Of a DNA stretch of 64,000 nucleotides, positions 12,901 to 23,807 are shown one piece after another (the first letter of the stretch is position 1; each line of letters starts with the position of its first letter). The DNA comes from Berghia stephanieae (taxonomy: Eukaryota > Mollusca > Gastropoda > Nudibranchia > Aeolidiidae): the NCBI GenBank assembly GCA_034508935.3, contig CM067444.1:85044783-85108782 (forward strand). The letters run 5' to 3'. Position numbers and translations under genes: made by a program. The notes under the pieces were generated by a model, which was not told the origin of the DNA, searched no databases, and saw only the letters and a program-made list of their open reading frames with translations.

Positions 12901-15900
12901 ATAGCTTTGGGAAACTTCTCTGAAAAAAACGTGATTACATATAAATGACGAAATAAAAATATAGTCACCTCCTTCCAAGATTTTTTTGATGAGCAGTTCT
13001 CCGATTCCTGCTTCAAAAAATAAAGCTGTACAAGTAACTTCTGGTTCACTTTTATTGGTGGCAAATCTGGTCGTCTACCTCTCCCAGATACCAAAAAGGT
13101 ATTTTTTAACCCTTGGTAAACATCATCATCTGAGGAAATATATCAAAATGAAAATTACTAATTTTATCATTAAAACCAAAATCTTCCTTACAGAAACATT
13201 GAAATAGATACACGTTATTATTATCCCCAATAAATAAAAAATACCAAACAATAATCTGAATCTGATGAAATGACAATAATTACAACATGAATATGAAAAA
13301 AAAAGTCATTTGCCATGGTAATAGCTAGTAATAATAAGTACCAGGCAGTCTGGTAGCGCACAATTAATATTTGATCTACTGAAATTATATTGAAGGATCA
13401 CAATAGTCATATAACTTTATAAACAGATCAGTCCACATCCAAATTATTGACAGGGGTCTGAGCCCATCCAAAGCAAAGTTTCATAACATAATTTTTTTTA
13501 AAAAAAGCTTACTATTGCTGTAAAGTCACATACGCCTCTATAATAATAATAATTAATGATAATGTCTTAACCAATAACCTTAGAACGCATTCGAACTAAA
13601 ACAAAACTAATGTGAATCTCGATAAGTTGTCCGCAATGGACTCGTCCGAAACCTGAATTGAGTGTCCGCCATTTTGAAATCAAGATTTCATCGCCACAAA
13701 AGTCTAGTGTATTAAGATGACAAAATACAGCTGTATTATTCATTAAAATAAAATTTAGATTGGTGTCATATAAAATTAGATAACTGATTAAAGTCTTACT
13801 GGTATTTGTTTAGGGGAAAATATAACATAAAAAAATACAAAGTGCCACAAAGTTCCCAGTTGCTGGATACGAGGGAATACCGCAAGTGAAAGAATTTTAA
13901 AAGACACTGCGTTTACGATTTTGACCAAAAAAAACTAACTAATATAAAAAAAGCAATATTTTCAATGATCAGAAAGTAGATTTCAAACATGTAACTTACC
14001 TATAATGAGCTTTGAATCCATTCCTGAATGAAATCAATCAATCAATCACACCTTGTTTACAACTAAGTCGCGAGTCGACTAACGTCAACTCAGCTCCTTC
14101 GTTTGAATGACTTCGCCGGGCCAGGGTTGCCAGATTATTTTTCAACAAAATGCCAGGGGAAGACTCAAAAAATGCCAAAACACTCAAAAAAATGCCAAAG
14201 TCTGTTGACTCCCACCCCCACTAAGAAAACTACTCACTTTTGATAGACAATTTACTATCATATCCTGGTGGCTTGCATGTTTTCTTTTCTTTTTTTTTTC
14301 TTTTTTTTTTGAATTATACTAGATTTCCTGTTGGGGTAATTTTTTACCTACTGACTACTAAGTGGAGTGCTAAACCACTACACCACGGTTGAGAAAAGGT
14401 GTCATTTGAAGTATAATATACAAGAAAAGAAAATGCCAAATGAAAATGCCAAATGCCAAATGATTTTTCTAATGCCAAACGGTTTTCAAAAATGCCAGAT
14501 TTTTGGAATCTGGCATTTAAAATGCCAAACTGGCAACCCTGCGCCGGGCATGGTCGTTCTTTTTAAATAGCCAGCTTGCGGACGCTGTTCCATAAAATAG
14601 TTTCGAATTTTTACCATGAATAGAAAATTGAATACTTTTTCATTTCATGTAAGTTTCGTTTCAATGTTCTCATATTTCGGCATTTTTTTCGTCAAAAACT
14701 TCAAAAAAATCGATTTTTAGAGAGGAATATGATTTTATACAATATAAAATTATATACCAAACGAAAGAGAATTCAATTCTGCTTCAAATAACACCATTCA
14801 TTTCCCGATCTCATAAACGGCGCTCGCAAGACATCCGGTTGAAAAAGATGAGGTCATAAAAACTGACCGCGAGCATTCCGACCAACCGTTTTCTACACAT
14901 TTTTATTCAAATCTATTAAGATTACTTATTGAACAAAACCATTTTCTTTTTTCCCTATCATAAAGAAAAAAGGATGATCTTTACAATGACACCAAGTGTA
15001 ATGCATACATTTTACTCATTATTTGAGAGTAGCAGTGTGAAAGTGATGAATTTTCCCGATTTTCATCACAATTTTACCCGATAGTGGCTGGTTTGGAGTA
15101 CCTACTATAACATGGTTCAACCCACCTTACAGCAAGAACGTGACAATCTTTATCGGTAACTAATTCTTCAATCTCCAGGTCACATCCTACATCACATCAT
15201 GAATAAAAACACCATTAACGCAAGTGTGGAAATCTCGAAAACGCTCTTTTTCAGTGACATGGTATGACAGACATGAATGGCTCACAGTTAGTTTGGAAAA
15301 AAAACGTTTCTTTTGTTTTTATTGTCTACTTTTTACAGATGCAATAAACACTGACAAATCATGGATATCTATAGGCTATAGTGACCTTAACCACTTCCAT
15401 CGGAGCGCTAAAACCCATGAAAATACTGAGACTCATCTAACAAATGCCGTTCGTTATAGAACTTTTGGAACTGTAAATATAGCAACTCAAATTAGATGTG
15501 TAGAGGATTTTGTTAAGACCATACAGATAGTTAGGGACACATTAGAAGAAGACCAGTAACATCCAGCAAAAAAAGGAAACAGACCAGTTCGAATGTTAAG
15601 GCTACAGCTGTTGAAGTCTGTGATGTCCTCATGATACATTTAACTAGCAGGCTTATTGACAATACATTTTTATCTTCTTTTGATATTTTAAATCTTATTA
15701 AGTTCACCATCTTTCGGGCTCAATTTCCTGAAGCACATATGTCATATTTTTAAGTTTCATGTTTCTCTTTGCTGCTTACAAATAAACTTAACCATGATCA
15801 GTGTTTTTGACAGTTAATGTAATAATTTGGATGGTTGAAGTTACCCTGATTATGACGTACATGGTGTAAGATTGGCACATCCCCCCAGTCCAGCGGTGGA

Positions 15901-18442
15901 GCTCTCAGATCCTGGCACAAGTCGAGGGGCTTTCCGCTATTTGAAGATAGTATAATTCGACCCAGTTTCTCTCTCAATCAGCTGTAGCGATACTAATGGA
16001 TAGAGCATTAACTGGAGCTTTGGATTGCTTTGCACCACGGTGTTGATTTAGTCACTAATTCGCGCAGTGATGTCACCAACACACGAGTCGGCACAGTATG
16101 TGAATCGGAATCTGGAATAGAGCGGAGACTAAAAAAGGCAGTATGGTGTTGGCGAGTTGGCGAAATACAGTGGAGTTATAATTTCTCAGTTTTATTTTAA
16201 TTAAATTATGCTGTTAATGATTTTTAAAATATTGGTGCTGTGCCTGGCACCATTCGATCCAATGGCCCCACGCCACTGGCTTTACTTTGCTTTGGATAAT
16301 CAGTATCTCCAATGAGTTATCCCAATTAGATAAATCTGTATTACTAACAATCATCCTTTACTCCCGTCAGTGTAACTAACGAATACAATTTAATATTAAT
16401 TGCAGGTAAAATTGGTCATGATGGGAAAGAGATACAGGAAGGTCAGTCTCCCATGGTCAGTGGATATGGTTTTGTCAAGACACCATCTCCTGCCCCAGGT
16501 GTTCAAGATTCACCTCTTATGACTTGGGGTGAATTGGATAGCACACCTGCCAGACTTGACGTTAATGACACACCTTCTGCAACACCTGGTCCAATTTTTA
16601 GAGTAAGAACATGATTTTAAATCACTTCGTAATGTGTAAGACCATTGTTTGTATTAGCTACTCTCACTGTGTTTTAAATCTTGGAATTATTTGATAAAAT
16701 AAACAGGAAATAATAAATTACTAGTATGGAAGATTAATATAGAGAAATTGTAGCCATGGGACATTAATCAACTTATAAATTTGGAAATCTCCGAAAATTT
16801 TGTTTCAGAATCAACCATTTTCATTTTTACACATTAAGTACTTGAAACTTAAATTTTCCAGAGTTCAGATATTTCAAACAAATAGTTTGATAGTTTGATC
16901 AGTTCAGCTGATTTTGAATAGGAACTTAAAATTGGAGACTTTGTGCTAAGTCAGGGAGACGGGTCACAGACCAAGGAGACTTGTGACAGCCTTGGAGACA
17001 TGGGACTGTCAGTTTAAAATATATAAAGTTATGATTTTTAGTAATAAGGTGGACGAGGACAAAAGAGGAAATACAATGCTCATATTTCTTTTTAGTTTAA
17101 ATAATTATTTTTAGCATTCAAAGCTTTTGAAGCAAACAGTAGTTAGTTAGGCTATCTGAACCAATAACATCCTATGACTAATTCGACTTTTTCGAAGTTC
17201 TTTTTTAGATTTTCAAATGTCTTTAGTGCGACTTGTGGTGCCTTTACATTTGAGGCCATGGAAGATGAATTAAACATTCATTACAGGAAAACTATCTTAT
17301 TAATATGTGATTTATAAAACAGAGGGGGGTCCTGGTAGCTCAGTTTACAGTTCACTTCACATGCAAAGGGAACCAAGACCCTTTTTGTCGATATTAAATA
17401 TCCAGTACTCTCTCAATTTCATGGCTCTATATTCACTATTTTTTTCAGCCATAGTAATTATATATGTATAACCAGGTTACTATTTTGGATTTATTTTCAG
17501 ATCCCAGATGTTCCTAAAAGAGATAAGTTAGCATTGGCATTGTCAGAAAAAGCCAGTAAAGCCCATAGAGACAAAAAACAGGCAGCTTTACAACAAGTTA
17601 CCCGAAGATTTGCAAGGTGATTACTCTAGCTACAACTTTTTTTTTCCCTTCCATCTTCACAACATTCATGGATAACAGATGCCGAACTATATTTTCAAGG
17701 CCACATTGATGCTTATATTACACCTTTTAGTCATAATGTATATGGAATATTGTATTTTTGAACTATAATGATTATTTTTTAAATTGTTTTTTTTTATTTC
17801 TTGCTGTCTTCAATCTTAACATTTCCTTTTTGTTTTTTATTTGTTTGGTTGGGTTTATGGATTTTGTTTTTGAAAAATAAATCTTATCCTCTGTTCTGTT
17901 ACTACAATTTACTGAATTTAAATTTCAGTCATTTGAGCCTAAGGCTGTCACCTTTTCTTTACAAGTAAGAATTAAATGGATTTTGTTTTTTAGGAAAAAG
18001 CACCCTCTATATCTTATTTTATTGAATTTGTTATTTCAGCCCATCGCCCTCATCAAAGTTTTCCATAAGCTCCACAGAACGAGTAAATTCTATGTCACCA
18101 GCAGCTCAACGACTGGTCAGCAAAAAATTAGGGATAAGAATATCTACAGATAAAGCTCTTCAAGAAAGCTACAGTCCAAGTCCATCTCCTTCTCATCGTC
18201 TCCCTGGTACAAAAACTCCTACACGATTGACTCCAGGTAGCAAAAGGTCAAGAATTTCGTTACCAGGCAGTCCAGCAATCTCAACTCCAGGCAGCCAACG
18301 TGGTGCTGGAAACTCAACTCCCACAAATCCATCTCTCACAGATCATCTTCTTCATTTGCCTAATCGTAAAAGAAAAACTGCCGCTGATTTTTTTGATAAT
18401 AAAGTATTCGTTTCTGGCAAAAAAACTGCAATTAAGTTGTGA
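208..18442 (+). CDS. ESS2: ESS2 (DGCR14) spliceosome-associated protein, 5' end outside window
   Basis: Likely nuclear splicing factor of the ESS2/DGCR14 family, which associates with the spliceosomal C complex. Visible coding exons are 208-345, 2790-2941, 3542-3662, 4866-5024, 16406-16602, 17501-17616 and 18040-18442; all have AG/GT borders and join in phase to give 427 residues. Family hallmarks in order: NTPATFETP, LDSFLSKNTSEDSASF, RHAWL-like KHAWLFEKE, TWKYVNQNSVMYIPNG, IHANTRFKINPFS, GHDGKEI, GYGFVKTPSPAPGVQDSPLMTWGE, TPGPIFR, SPAAQRLVSKK, and a C-terminal NRKRKTAADFF. The far C-terminus is Ser/Thr/Pro-rich with TPGS repeats. The human protein begins about 130 residues before the first visible exon, so N-terminal exons lie upstream of base 1. 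The start of exon 208 is placed at a pyrimidine-rich acceptor and is the least certain border. The 11.4-kb intron 5025-16405 is filled with transposons. Confidence 0.93.
851..938 (-). repeat. tRNA-derived SINE head, copy 1
   Basis: Read on the minus strand it shows an A-box-like tagctcacacggtagag and a B-box-like gcaggttcaaacccc, the pol III internal promoter pair. The outer ends do not pair as an acceptor stem, so it is a SINE head and not a working tRNA gene. Confidence 0.7.
1247..1334 (-). repeat. tRNA-derived SINE head, copy 2
   Basis: Same A-box and B-box arrangement as the copy 396 bases to its left, differing at single bases. Confidence 0.7.
1948..2035 (+). repeat. tRNA-derived SINE head, inverted copy 3
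   Basis: Plus-strand copy of the same head, with tagctcacacggtagag followed by gcaggttcaaacccc. Confidence 0.7.
3881..4110. repeat. (CTA)n trinucleotide microsatellite
   Basis: Over 200 bases of nearly pure ACT/CTA repeat in an ESS2 intron. It reads as poly-Thr or poly-Val but lies between proven exons and is not coding. Confidence 0.95.
5836..5884. repeat. (GT)n microsatellite
   Basis: Pure GT dinucleotide run at the inner end of the left inverted arm; a matching (CA)n run is at 6876-6907. Confidence 0.95.
5995..6283 (-). repeat. SINE with gctcaaagcgctttaca tail, copy 1
   Basis: On the minus strand it begins with a tRNA-like head (tggtccagtggtatgacactc, then gggttcgagact) and ends with the conserved tail whose plus-strand reading is tgctcaaagcgctttacaa. 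Other copies lie at 22388-22662 and 23808-24090, with a tail fragment near 58040. Confidence 0.75.
6421..6501. repeat. (CT)n microsatellite
   Basis: Uninterrupted CT run of about 80 bases. Confidence 0.95.
6738..6907. repeat. (CT)n followed by (CA)n
   Basis: Long CT tract with a few interruptions passing into a pure CA tract, at the inner border of the right inverted arm. Confidence 0.95.
7490..7715 (-). repeat. tRNA-derived SINE, second family
   Basis: On the minus strand: tRNA-like head (gcagcatggctctgcggtac, later cacgttcaatcacc), body with ggccttgagcaagccacctc, and a tail with tgaataaagggaatttta then TTTA repeats. Related copies at 42060-42265 and 51255-51475, and head fragments at 42895-42955 and 48290-48345. 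Confidence 0.7.
7965..8839 (+). mobile_element. Penelope-like retroelement fossil, left part
   Basis: Broken reverse-transcriptase coding sequence. Recognisable pieces are CRLINP, a WKNTAEVINWY-like segment, FYPSIT, MGSYDGAETCELVGLY and GLYRNDGL. Its 3' continuation reappears at 15105-15215 on the far side of the 6.3-kb transposon that split it. Several breaks; clearly old. Family assignment (Penelope-like) rests on protein motifs and on the hammerhead-like motif beside its sister copy at 55 kb. Confidence 0.6.
8833..8839. repeat. 7-bp target duplication, left
   Basis: ctataac directly before the terminal repeat; the same seven bases follow the right end at 15105-15111. Confidence 0.8.
9648..14021 (-). 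CDS. DDE-type transposase-like protein, 1048 aa, three exons
   Basis: Coding exons on the minus strand are 14021-14000, 13129-12969 and 12611-9648; donors gtaagt and gtgact and acceptors cctcag and tttcag join in phase. The first exon supplies MDSKLII, and exon 2 carries the basic stretch SGRGRRPDLPP. Residues about 240-380 are a long Lys/Glu-rich coiled coil after a Pro/Ser-rich linker. The candidate catalytic order is Asp near 472 (FHFDGTS), Asp near 549 (MSDRAAPN), a FLHCNAH motif near 577-583 that fits the C/D-x2-H signature of hAT/P/Dada-like transposases, and Glu near 861 (LVGESAFGDFDYD). A Lys-rich coiled segment follows. No stop interrupts the 988-codon last exon, so the copy may be functional or under selection. 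Superfamily is uncertain; a domesticated host gene is the main alternative, but the terminal repeats and target duplication argue for a mobile element. Confidence 0.85.
12818..12842. repeat. Poly(A) run inside transposase intron
   Basis: Uninterrupted A tract within the second intron of the transposase gene. Confidence 0.9.
14122..14541. mobile_element. hAT-type MITE, 420 bp
   Basis: Starts cagggttgccag and ends ctggcaaccctg, the classic hAT terminal form, and is flanked by a perfect 8-bp duplication cgccgggc (14114-14121 and 14542-14549). The interior is built from repeated aatgcca/tggcatt blocks and has no coding capacity. It lies about 100 bases upstream of the transposase start codon and so sits in or near its promoter. 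Confidence 0.93.
15105..15215 (+). mobile_element. Penelope-like retroelement fossil, right part
   Basis: Short continuation of the element seen at 7965-8839, recognised by TWFNPPYSKN. It ends where the hAT fragment begins. Confidence 0.55.
15216..15760 (+). pseudogene. hAT (ZMYM/TTF-type) transposase remnant
   Basis: The reading frame 15224-15559 matches the TTF-type zinc-finger N-terminal region of hAT transposases: RSFSVTWYDRHEWL, FFCFYCLLF, then HFHRSAKTHENTETH. After its stop, the sequence to about 15755 gives an AVEVCDVLMIHLTSRL-like piece that looks like a C-terminal region. The catalytic middle is absent, so this is an internally deleted, non-autonomous copy. Confidence 0.65.
15761..16405. 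other. ESS2 intron end, nothing recognised
   Basis: No reading frame, SINE head or inverted repeat was recognised before the acceptor ttgcag at 16400-16405. Confidence 0.4.
17333..17400 (+). repeat. tRNA-like SINE head fragment
   Basis: ggtcctggtagctcagttta followed by a ttcacatgcaaaggg block; related to 18846-18920. It lies in an ESS2 intron. Confidence 0.5.
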
Positions 18443-18450
18443 TTGTTTGA

Positions 18451-18456
18451 AATAAA
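18451..18456 (+). promoter_or_regulatory. ESS2 polyadenylation signal
   Basis: AATAAA lies 8 bases after the ESS2 stop codon (tga, 18440-18442), implying a very short 3' UTR. A longer 3' UTR using later sites is possible. Confidence 0.5.
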
Positions 18457-18845
18457 ACCTTAAAACATGTTGAATAATCTTTTTTTGTTGATAACTCTTT
18501 AAAGAGGGTATCTATACAGCTGTCAACTCTCATTCCAGAACGATGTTCAGTATTTGGTGATTTTAAAAAAAAATATTTAAATGTGACGCATTGCCAAATT
18601 GGTATTATGTGAGTGTGAAACAGATTCTGAAAAGTGAAGTTATGGTGATAACAAATTAAGATATTGTATTTTGGGTTGTTTTTTTTTTTAGAAAATACTT
18701 TTATTTTCTTAAATGAACCATACAACTTTGATTTAAGTTTAGTTTCTTTGCCAATAGATTCAGTTTTCAGTATCTAATTTCTTCAAGAGATGTTATCAGC
18801 TTGAGACAGTGTGTTCCCTATTTCTCAAATACTTTTCTTTAATTG

Positions 18846-19030
18846 AGGGTCCTGATAGCTCAGTTTGTAGAGCATTTGCTTCACAGGCAAGGGGAACAAG
18901 ATCAGTTCTGGGTGATTTTTTCCAGTTTTTCCTGTCCACCCAGCATTGATTGGGTAACTTGGTCTGTTAGATCTGACAAAGGTACATTGCGATAAACTAG
19001 TGTTCTATCCAAAGGGTAGCAAGCAAGTTC
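18846..19030 (+). repeat. tRNA-derived SINE, third family
   Basis: Begins ggtcctgatagctcagtttg (good A box) and continues with gcttcacaggcaagggg and a degraded B-box region, then a body ending near gacaaaggtacattgcgata. The head is tRNA-Val-like, but the 3' acceptor side is missing, so it is not called a tRNA gene. Confidence 0.6.
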
Positions 19031-19174
19031 TATTGTTTCACATATTTTTTGCATCTCGCAGCGCGATTAAAACTTTTCTAAAAAGGTTATCAGTGGATGG
19101 AACTCTCAAGGGTCTATTAACATTCCCTGTTAGCTACCTGTCTGAGGTCAGTTGAGGTTTACTGATATCAGGCA

Positions 19175-19840
19175 ATGCTGTGTCCACTGTGGACAATTAT
19201 GGATATTTATGGTCTTATAATTTTATAATATGATGGAATAGCGATGAAAACAATAGATAGAACGAAAATTACTTCACTCGCTTCATGTTATTGTTTTTAG
19301 CCAGCCATTTTTATGAGTAGTTCTCAAATTCTATCAATCAGACTATAAACGTTTAAGGTTACACATATATTTGTGTGTTGGTCCGTTATATATTCGACTG
19401 GCAAAATTGTGAGTTTCCTAGTCAAGCACACAGCATTTATAACAGCCTCTTTCACTTGAAAAATCAGTTGTTAAAATCAGTCCAAATTTTATATTATTAT
19501 GGTTAATGCCTTGGTTGTTTTTGTCTTTAATATTATAAGATGTAGATCTATCAATTTTAAGTGCGCATTTAAATAAAAATGTCGGTATTTAAAACTAATC
19601 ACATGGATTTTAATTAAAATCAAAATTAGATGTGTGCATCTATGTTCTTGTGCGGTGTTATCATTTTGGCATTTGATTTTTTAAAACTTTTACATACTAA
19701 ACTAAGTTTCTCCCATAATGTACAGGGAGTTAGCCTACTAACTATTACTATCTCTTCTATCCCCCTATATCTGTTTTCCAACTTGCTTTCTGTCTTTGTT
19801 TTGGAATTAGATTACTTGGTTTTGTCGTGACGCTGGACGG
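19175..19840. repeat. Dispersed repeat R1, copy 1
   Basis: Shares long diverged stretches with 26405-27122 (cttataat...gatggaatagcg, gtccaaatt...tggttaat, tagatctatcaattttaagtg, tgtgcggtgttatca). No coding sequence. A third, shorter copy is at 31585-31800. Confidence 0.6.
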
Positions 19841-19878
19841 ATGCCCTTGCTGAGAGGGAAAAAGTCAAATATATAGAT

Positions 19879-20660
19879 AGTACTTTGATAGTGTGCTCTT
19901 GGAATCTACATCTGCTTACGACAGCTCACTCCGCTTAATAGCACATCGGTTAATTGCACACTCCGCTTTTCTATATAATCGCTACACTTCATCGCACACC
20001 TTCTCCACTTAATCGCTACATCTTGATTCCATCTTGTTTTGAGAAAAATATCTAAAAAATACAATTAAAAAAGGTAATGAAAATGCGTTTCACATTGAAC
20101 CAGTTCGGCACGTTAATATCATATCATGCGTGAAAAAAGCTTTCCCGTCAACGCAATTCCACTGTCCCTCTGACCCCGACTAGATCAGACGCGCAATGCT
20201 TGTTAACTGACATCAAAGGATTACCTGACACAATGGGCTAATTGACTCAGAACTCGCTGTCTGCATCACAAAATGTGAAACGTGATCGCAGTCCACCCAA
20301 TGACGTGTATTTGTTTACATTGTCTGACCACTCAATTGCAACTCTCTATCTGTGCATTGTTTTCCTCTACTGGGCCGTGAAGAAAAGGAAAGGATTACAG
20401 AGAGAACTCTCATCTCATCTTTTGATTGATCTATAAGGTCCATGTCCACACTGATACACTCAAAAGTTGTTTGTTTGTTTTTAAGGGTTTTACGGCGCTT
20501 GCAACACATTAAGGTCATATCAGCGCCAGTAAAACGGAAGAAAATGGGATAGTAAAAAGTTCTAGAATTACAATTAAAGCACAAAAGAAAAGGTGAGACA
20601 AAGGGAATTGCTTCAAATAGGGAACAGATGTAGATTCCAAGAGCACACCATCAAAGTACT
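19879..20660. mobile_element. MITE with 35-bp terminal inverted repeats
   Basis: Left end agtactttgatagtgtgctc and right end (minus strand) agtactttgatggtgtgctc continue as matching inverted repeats for about 35 bases through tggaatctacatctg. About 780 bases, no long open frame. A half copy of this end is near 24800-24850. Confidence 0.75.
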
Positions 20661-21010
20661 TAGTTTGAGATCACCTAACTAAAAGTCTCATCCAGACACA
20701 AGCACAGGTCCGAACTAAGAGGAATACACTCAAATGTTTACCAATCATACTCGTATAATATAACATGTAAACTTAATATAATACAATGCATAACAGAGAG
20801 CTGATTTACAAGGAAAAAAAATATCATCTCCCAAAACTATAACTGTGCATTCGATTGTTTCCCTCCCAGCTAAGGAATTCCAGCCAGGGTCAGGACAAAA
20901 CCAAGTAATCTCATTCCAAGACAACGACAAGAAACAATTGGAAAACGGGTATGGGGGATAGAAGACACAGCATGTACCTCCCTGCCCACTATGGGAGGTC
21001 AGGAAATACA
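20500..21010. repeat. Dispersed repeat shared with 24660-25140
   Basis: Two diverged copies share ggaagaaaatgg, ccaagagcaca, gtttacaaatca, atctcccaaaact, gtttccctcc, and gtaatctcattccaagacaa in the same order. Confidence 0.65.
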
Positions 21011-22296
21011 CTCAAAAGGCGACTGAACTGGCATAAACTTATGGCAAGTCTTTCTCCCCATTAGAAACTGCTCTCGAGATGGAAAGGTCGACAGAATGTT
21101 GGCTTAAAAAAGAAGATGCCGAAAAACACCATACTGATGTCTCTTCTTCGGTTCAAATGTTAATGTTATACCGTCAACTGGAGTCACTTTGACATAAGGC
21201 TAAATGGCGGTTTTTTGCAAAAGAAAAATCCCAAATTTTGCAAGCTAAAAACAGAAAAATTTGCAAAAAAATGTGCGATTTATTTGCCTAAAAACCCATA
21301 ATTGCTTTAAAATAATCATTTTCTCTTGCATGTCCCAGGATTATGCTTTTTGACTAGAAATTTAAAACAAGGAACAAAAAAAACTAAATCTAGTTTTATC
21401 ACAATAGTTAAAACATACTGCTGTTTTGGGTCATGGCGGTATTGTGCGTCAGGTTGTCCCATTTTAACTCTTTGAAAAGATTGCCGCAATGTATAAGTAA
21501 ACTGACAGACTCATTATTGTTGATTTTGCATATCCAACAAAAAAAATGATGGTACTTTCCCCGTGCATCTCATAAGATTTCAATATTGCTCATAAGATTA
21601 ATGCCAGCAGGTAAGTATTTTGGAAAATGCAAAGAGGACAGTCAGTATTAAGCCCCCAAGACGGACAGATCTCATCGGGGACGGATCGCCGAACAGGCAC
21701 TGCTGGGTCGCTGTGACCCGATCCTGCGTTAATCGCAGATGATTTTTGCCCACACACGGGGAGATATTTTTTGTGGCGATCGGGGGCGTGGCAGTATAAA
21801 AAAGTGGACAATTTTTTTCGGATTTTCTCTGTTTTCACGTCGGATTCGTGATCGGCGTCAAATTTACAATAGGTTTGATACTAAGAACTGTGTGTTTACT
21901 CCAAAAATTGGTGAAATTAGAAATAAAATTTAATTAATAGTGAGGCTATGTGGCCGACAGAACCGATCCCAGTTACTGTCTGTTATTCTATCTTTCGTCT
22001 TGCGCACAATAGTGATTACTTCTCACTAAATTATATCAATTAGACTGTTGAAGGAAAGAAATTAACATCATTCCACTCTTTGTTATTGTATGTATTAAGG
22101 CAGTCATTTTGATAAAAAGTTCTCACTAAACTATATCAATCAGACTTTTAATGTTCAAGATTACTCGTAGTTTTGTGTGACGGTACGTTATTTCCAACTG
22201 GTGGATGTTGTGAGCATGTTACCTAAACTCATAGCATCAATAACCGTCCAAGATATTCGCATCATATGTAGCAATAGCTATAATAATCTAACATGT

Positions 22297-22297
<1 letters not shown>

Positions 22298-22345
<48 letters not shown>

Positions 22346-22349
22346 AGAG

Positions 22350-22385
<36 letters not shown>
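22298..22385. repeat. (GA)n microsatellite
   Basis: GA dinucleotide tract of about 88 bases with a few interruptions. Confidence 0.95.
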
Positions 22386-22387
22386 AA

Positions 22388-22662
22388 TTTACTTGCGCTA
22401 TATATACCGCTATATTCAATAAAGGTGCTCAAATCACTTTATAAGGGTCCTTGGCCAACATAAAAACATGTTAGACGAGACATGACTGTTAAGCGATATT
22501 GCAATTGTTTCCCGACAGAGACGACGCTGTAAACAGCGAGGTACTCATTTTAACAGTGAACAAGGTGAGAGAATGCGAGTAAAGAGCCTTTTCCAAGGAC
22601 TCAATTATGCGCCACTCAGAGCGGGACTCGAATCCAGTACCGTCCGATCCAAAGGCAGCAGC
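22388..22662 (-). repeat. SINE with gctcaaa...cgctttaca tail, copy 2
   Basis: Diverged copy of the 5995 SINE: ggtgctcaaatcactttata tail, gagacatgac, tactcatttt, gagtaaagagcc, then the tRNA-like head side with gggactcgaat. Confidence 0.65.
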
Positions 22663-23419
22663 TTCTTATGATTCACACTATTATGTTATGACGATCGACC
22701 CAATCAGCAAAGTCCGGTCCGCATTCGTGCACCGTCGCGAGTCCAAAGGCGAGTGTCATTTCACAAGACCACATGCATAGCCGCACAAAAAAGTGATGAG
22801 AGAATAGATTCATATGTATTGAAGGAGGAGAGAGCGGATGGAGTGAGTAAAGTTCTTGGATATTTATAGAAGGAACCAAATTGACGTCACTCATCTCATT
22901 GTTCTTGTTTTTAGACACCCATTGTATGATTAGTTCTCATTAAAATATATCAGACTACTATAACGTTCAAGGTTCCATGTAGATTTTTGGGCTGGAGTGA
23001 TATTTCTGGCTGGCGGAGTTTGTGAGTATTTTAATTTAACACAGAGCATCAATAGAAGGAATTAATTTGACGTTAGTCAACCCGTTGTTATTTCTTTTAG
23101 ACAGCCATTTTTATAATTAACGTATCACTAAGTTATATCAATCAGACTATGAACGTTCGAGTTTGCAGTTTTGTGTGTTAATATGTTATACCCCGATGGA
23201 GATGTGAGTATTTTTCCAATACGCATAACATCAATACATTTGCAATCCGATTTAAGTTTAAAAGCAACGTAGACCACGGAAATTTTTCCATTTTGTGGAC
23301 AATAAAGATTTGTTATTTATCGTCATAAATATTATTATTAATATTATTATTTATAAAACAAATCGACAGTGCTCCCGTGGCAGGTTAAATGGGTACTCCT
23401 CGGGACTACTCGCATTCGC

Positions 23420-23498
23420 ACCCCCCCCCCCCCCACCACCACCACCACACACACGCACACAGCTCTTTTTATTTGGGGGGGGGGGGGGGGGGGGGGGG
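23420..23498. repeat. C-run and G-run pair
   Basis: A run of about a dozen C then CCA/CA repeats, followed some 30 bases on by a run of over 20 G. Either could form a quadruplex or be a sequencing-difficult homopolymer. Confidence 0.85.
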
Positions 23499-23807
23499 CG
23501 TTGTTTGTAGATTATAATTCAAGGTTACAATGCCCACCCCTGTCATCACGTAGTCAAGGCTTTTGGCATTTGCCAATCCCAAATGTCTGTGTCAAGGTCG
23601 ACCGTCATGTCGCGTCAACGAGTGAGGAGGGAAAAAAAGAACTGGCATATTATTATATCATTAAATTGAAAATTATGAATTCTATTTTTTATTTTGTATG
23701 AAATCCTTTATAAATTTTACGATGATCAAGAACGAAACTTTTGCCATCTACTTCATCTACCTCTTCCTGGCGCAACCTTCATGAAAATATTATTTTAAAA
23801 AAATAAC

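Larger units (their letters stand above)
8840..15104 (-). mobile_element. 6.3-kb DNA transposon with intact transposase gene
   Basis: The left end taggtacaccaaacca and right end (minus strand) taggtactccaaacca match at 15 of 16 bases, and the 7-bp duplication ctataac flanks them. The single gene (14021-9648, minus) encodes a DDE-type transposase in three coding exons. The flanks belong to one broken Penelope-like retroelement that reads on directly (TWFNPPYSKN just after the right end), an independent proof of the borders. A hAT MITE lies inside it at 14122-14541. The 7-bp duplication would suit the Dada superfamily, which is known for 6-7 bp duplications, but the family cannot be fixed by eye. 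Confidence 0.85.
22100..23250. repeat. Cluster of a roughly 165-bp repeat unit
   Basis: Units at about 22100-22240, 22890-23050 and 23085-23240 share agttctcactaaactatatc, atcagact, cgttcaaggtt and gtgagta...catcaata. Outlying copies are at 19300-19440 and 51080-51240. Copies are diverged and partly separated by SINE insertions. Confidence 0.7.
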
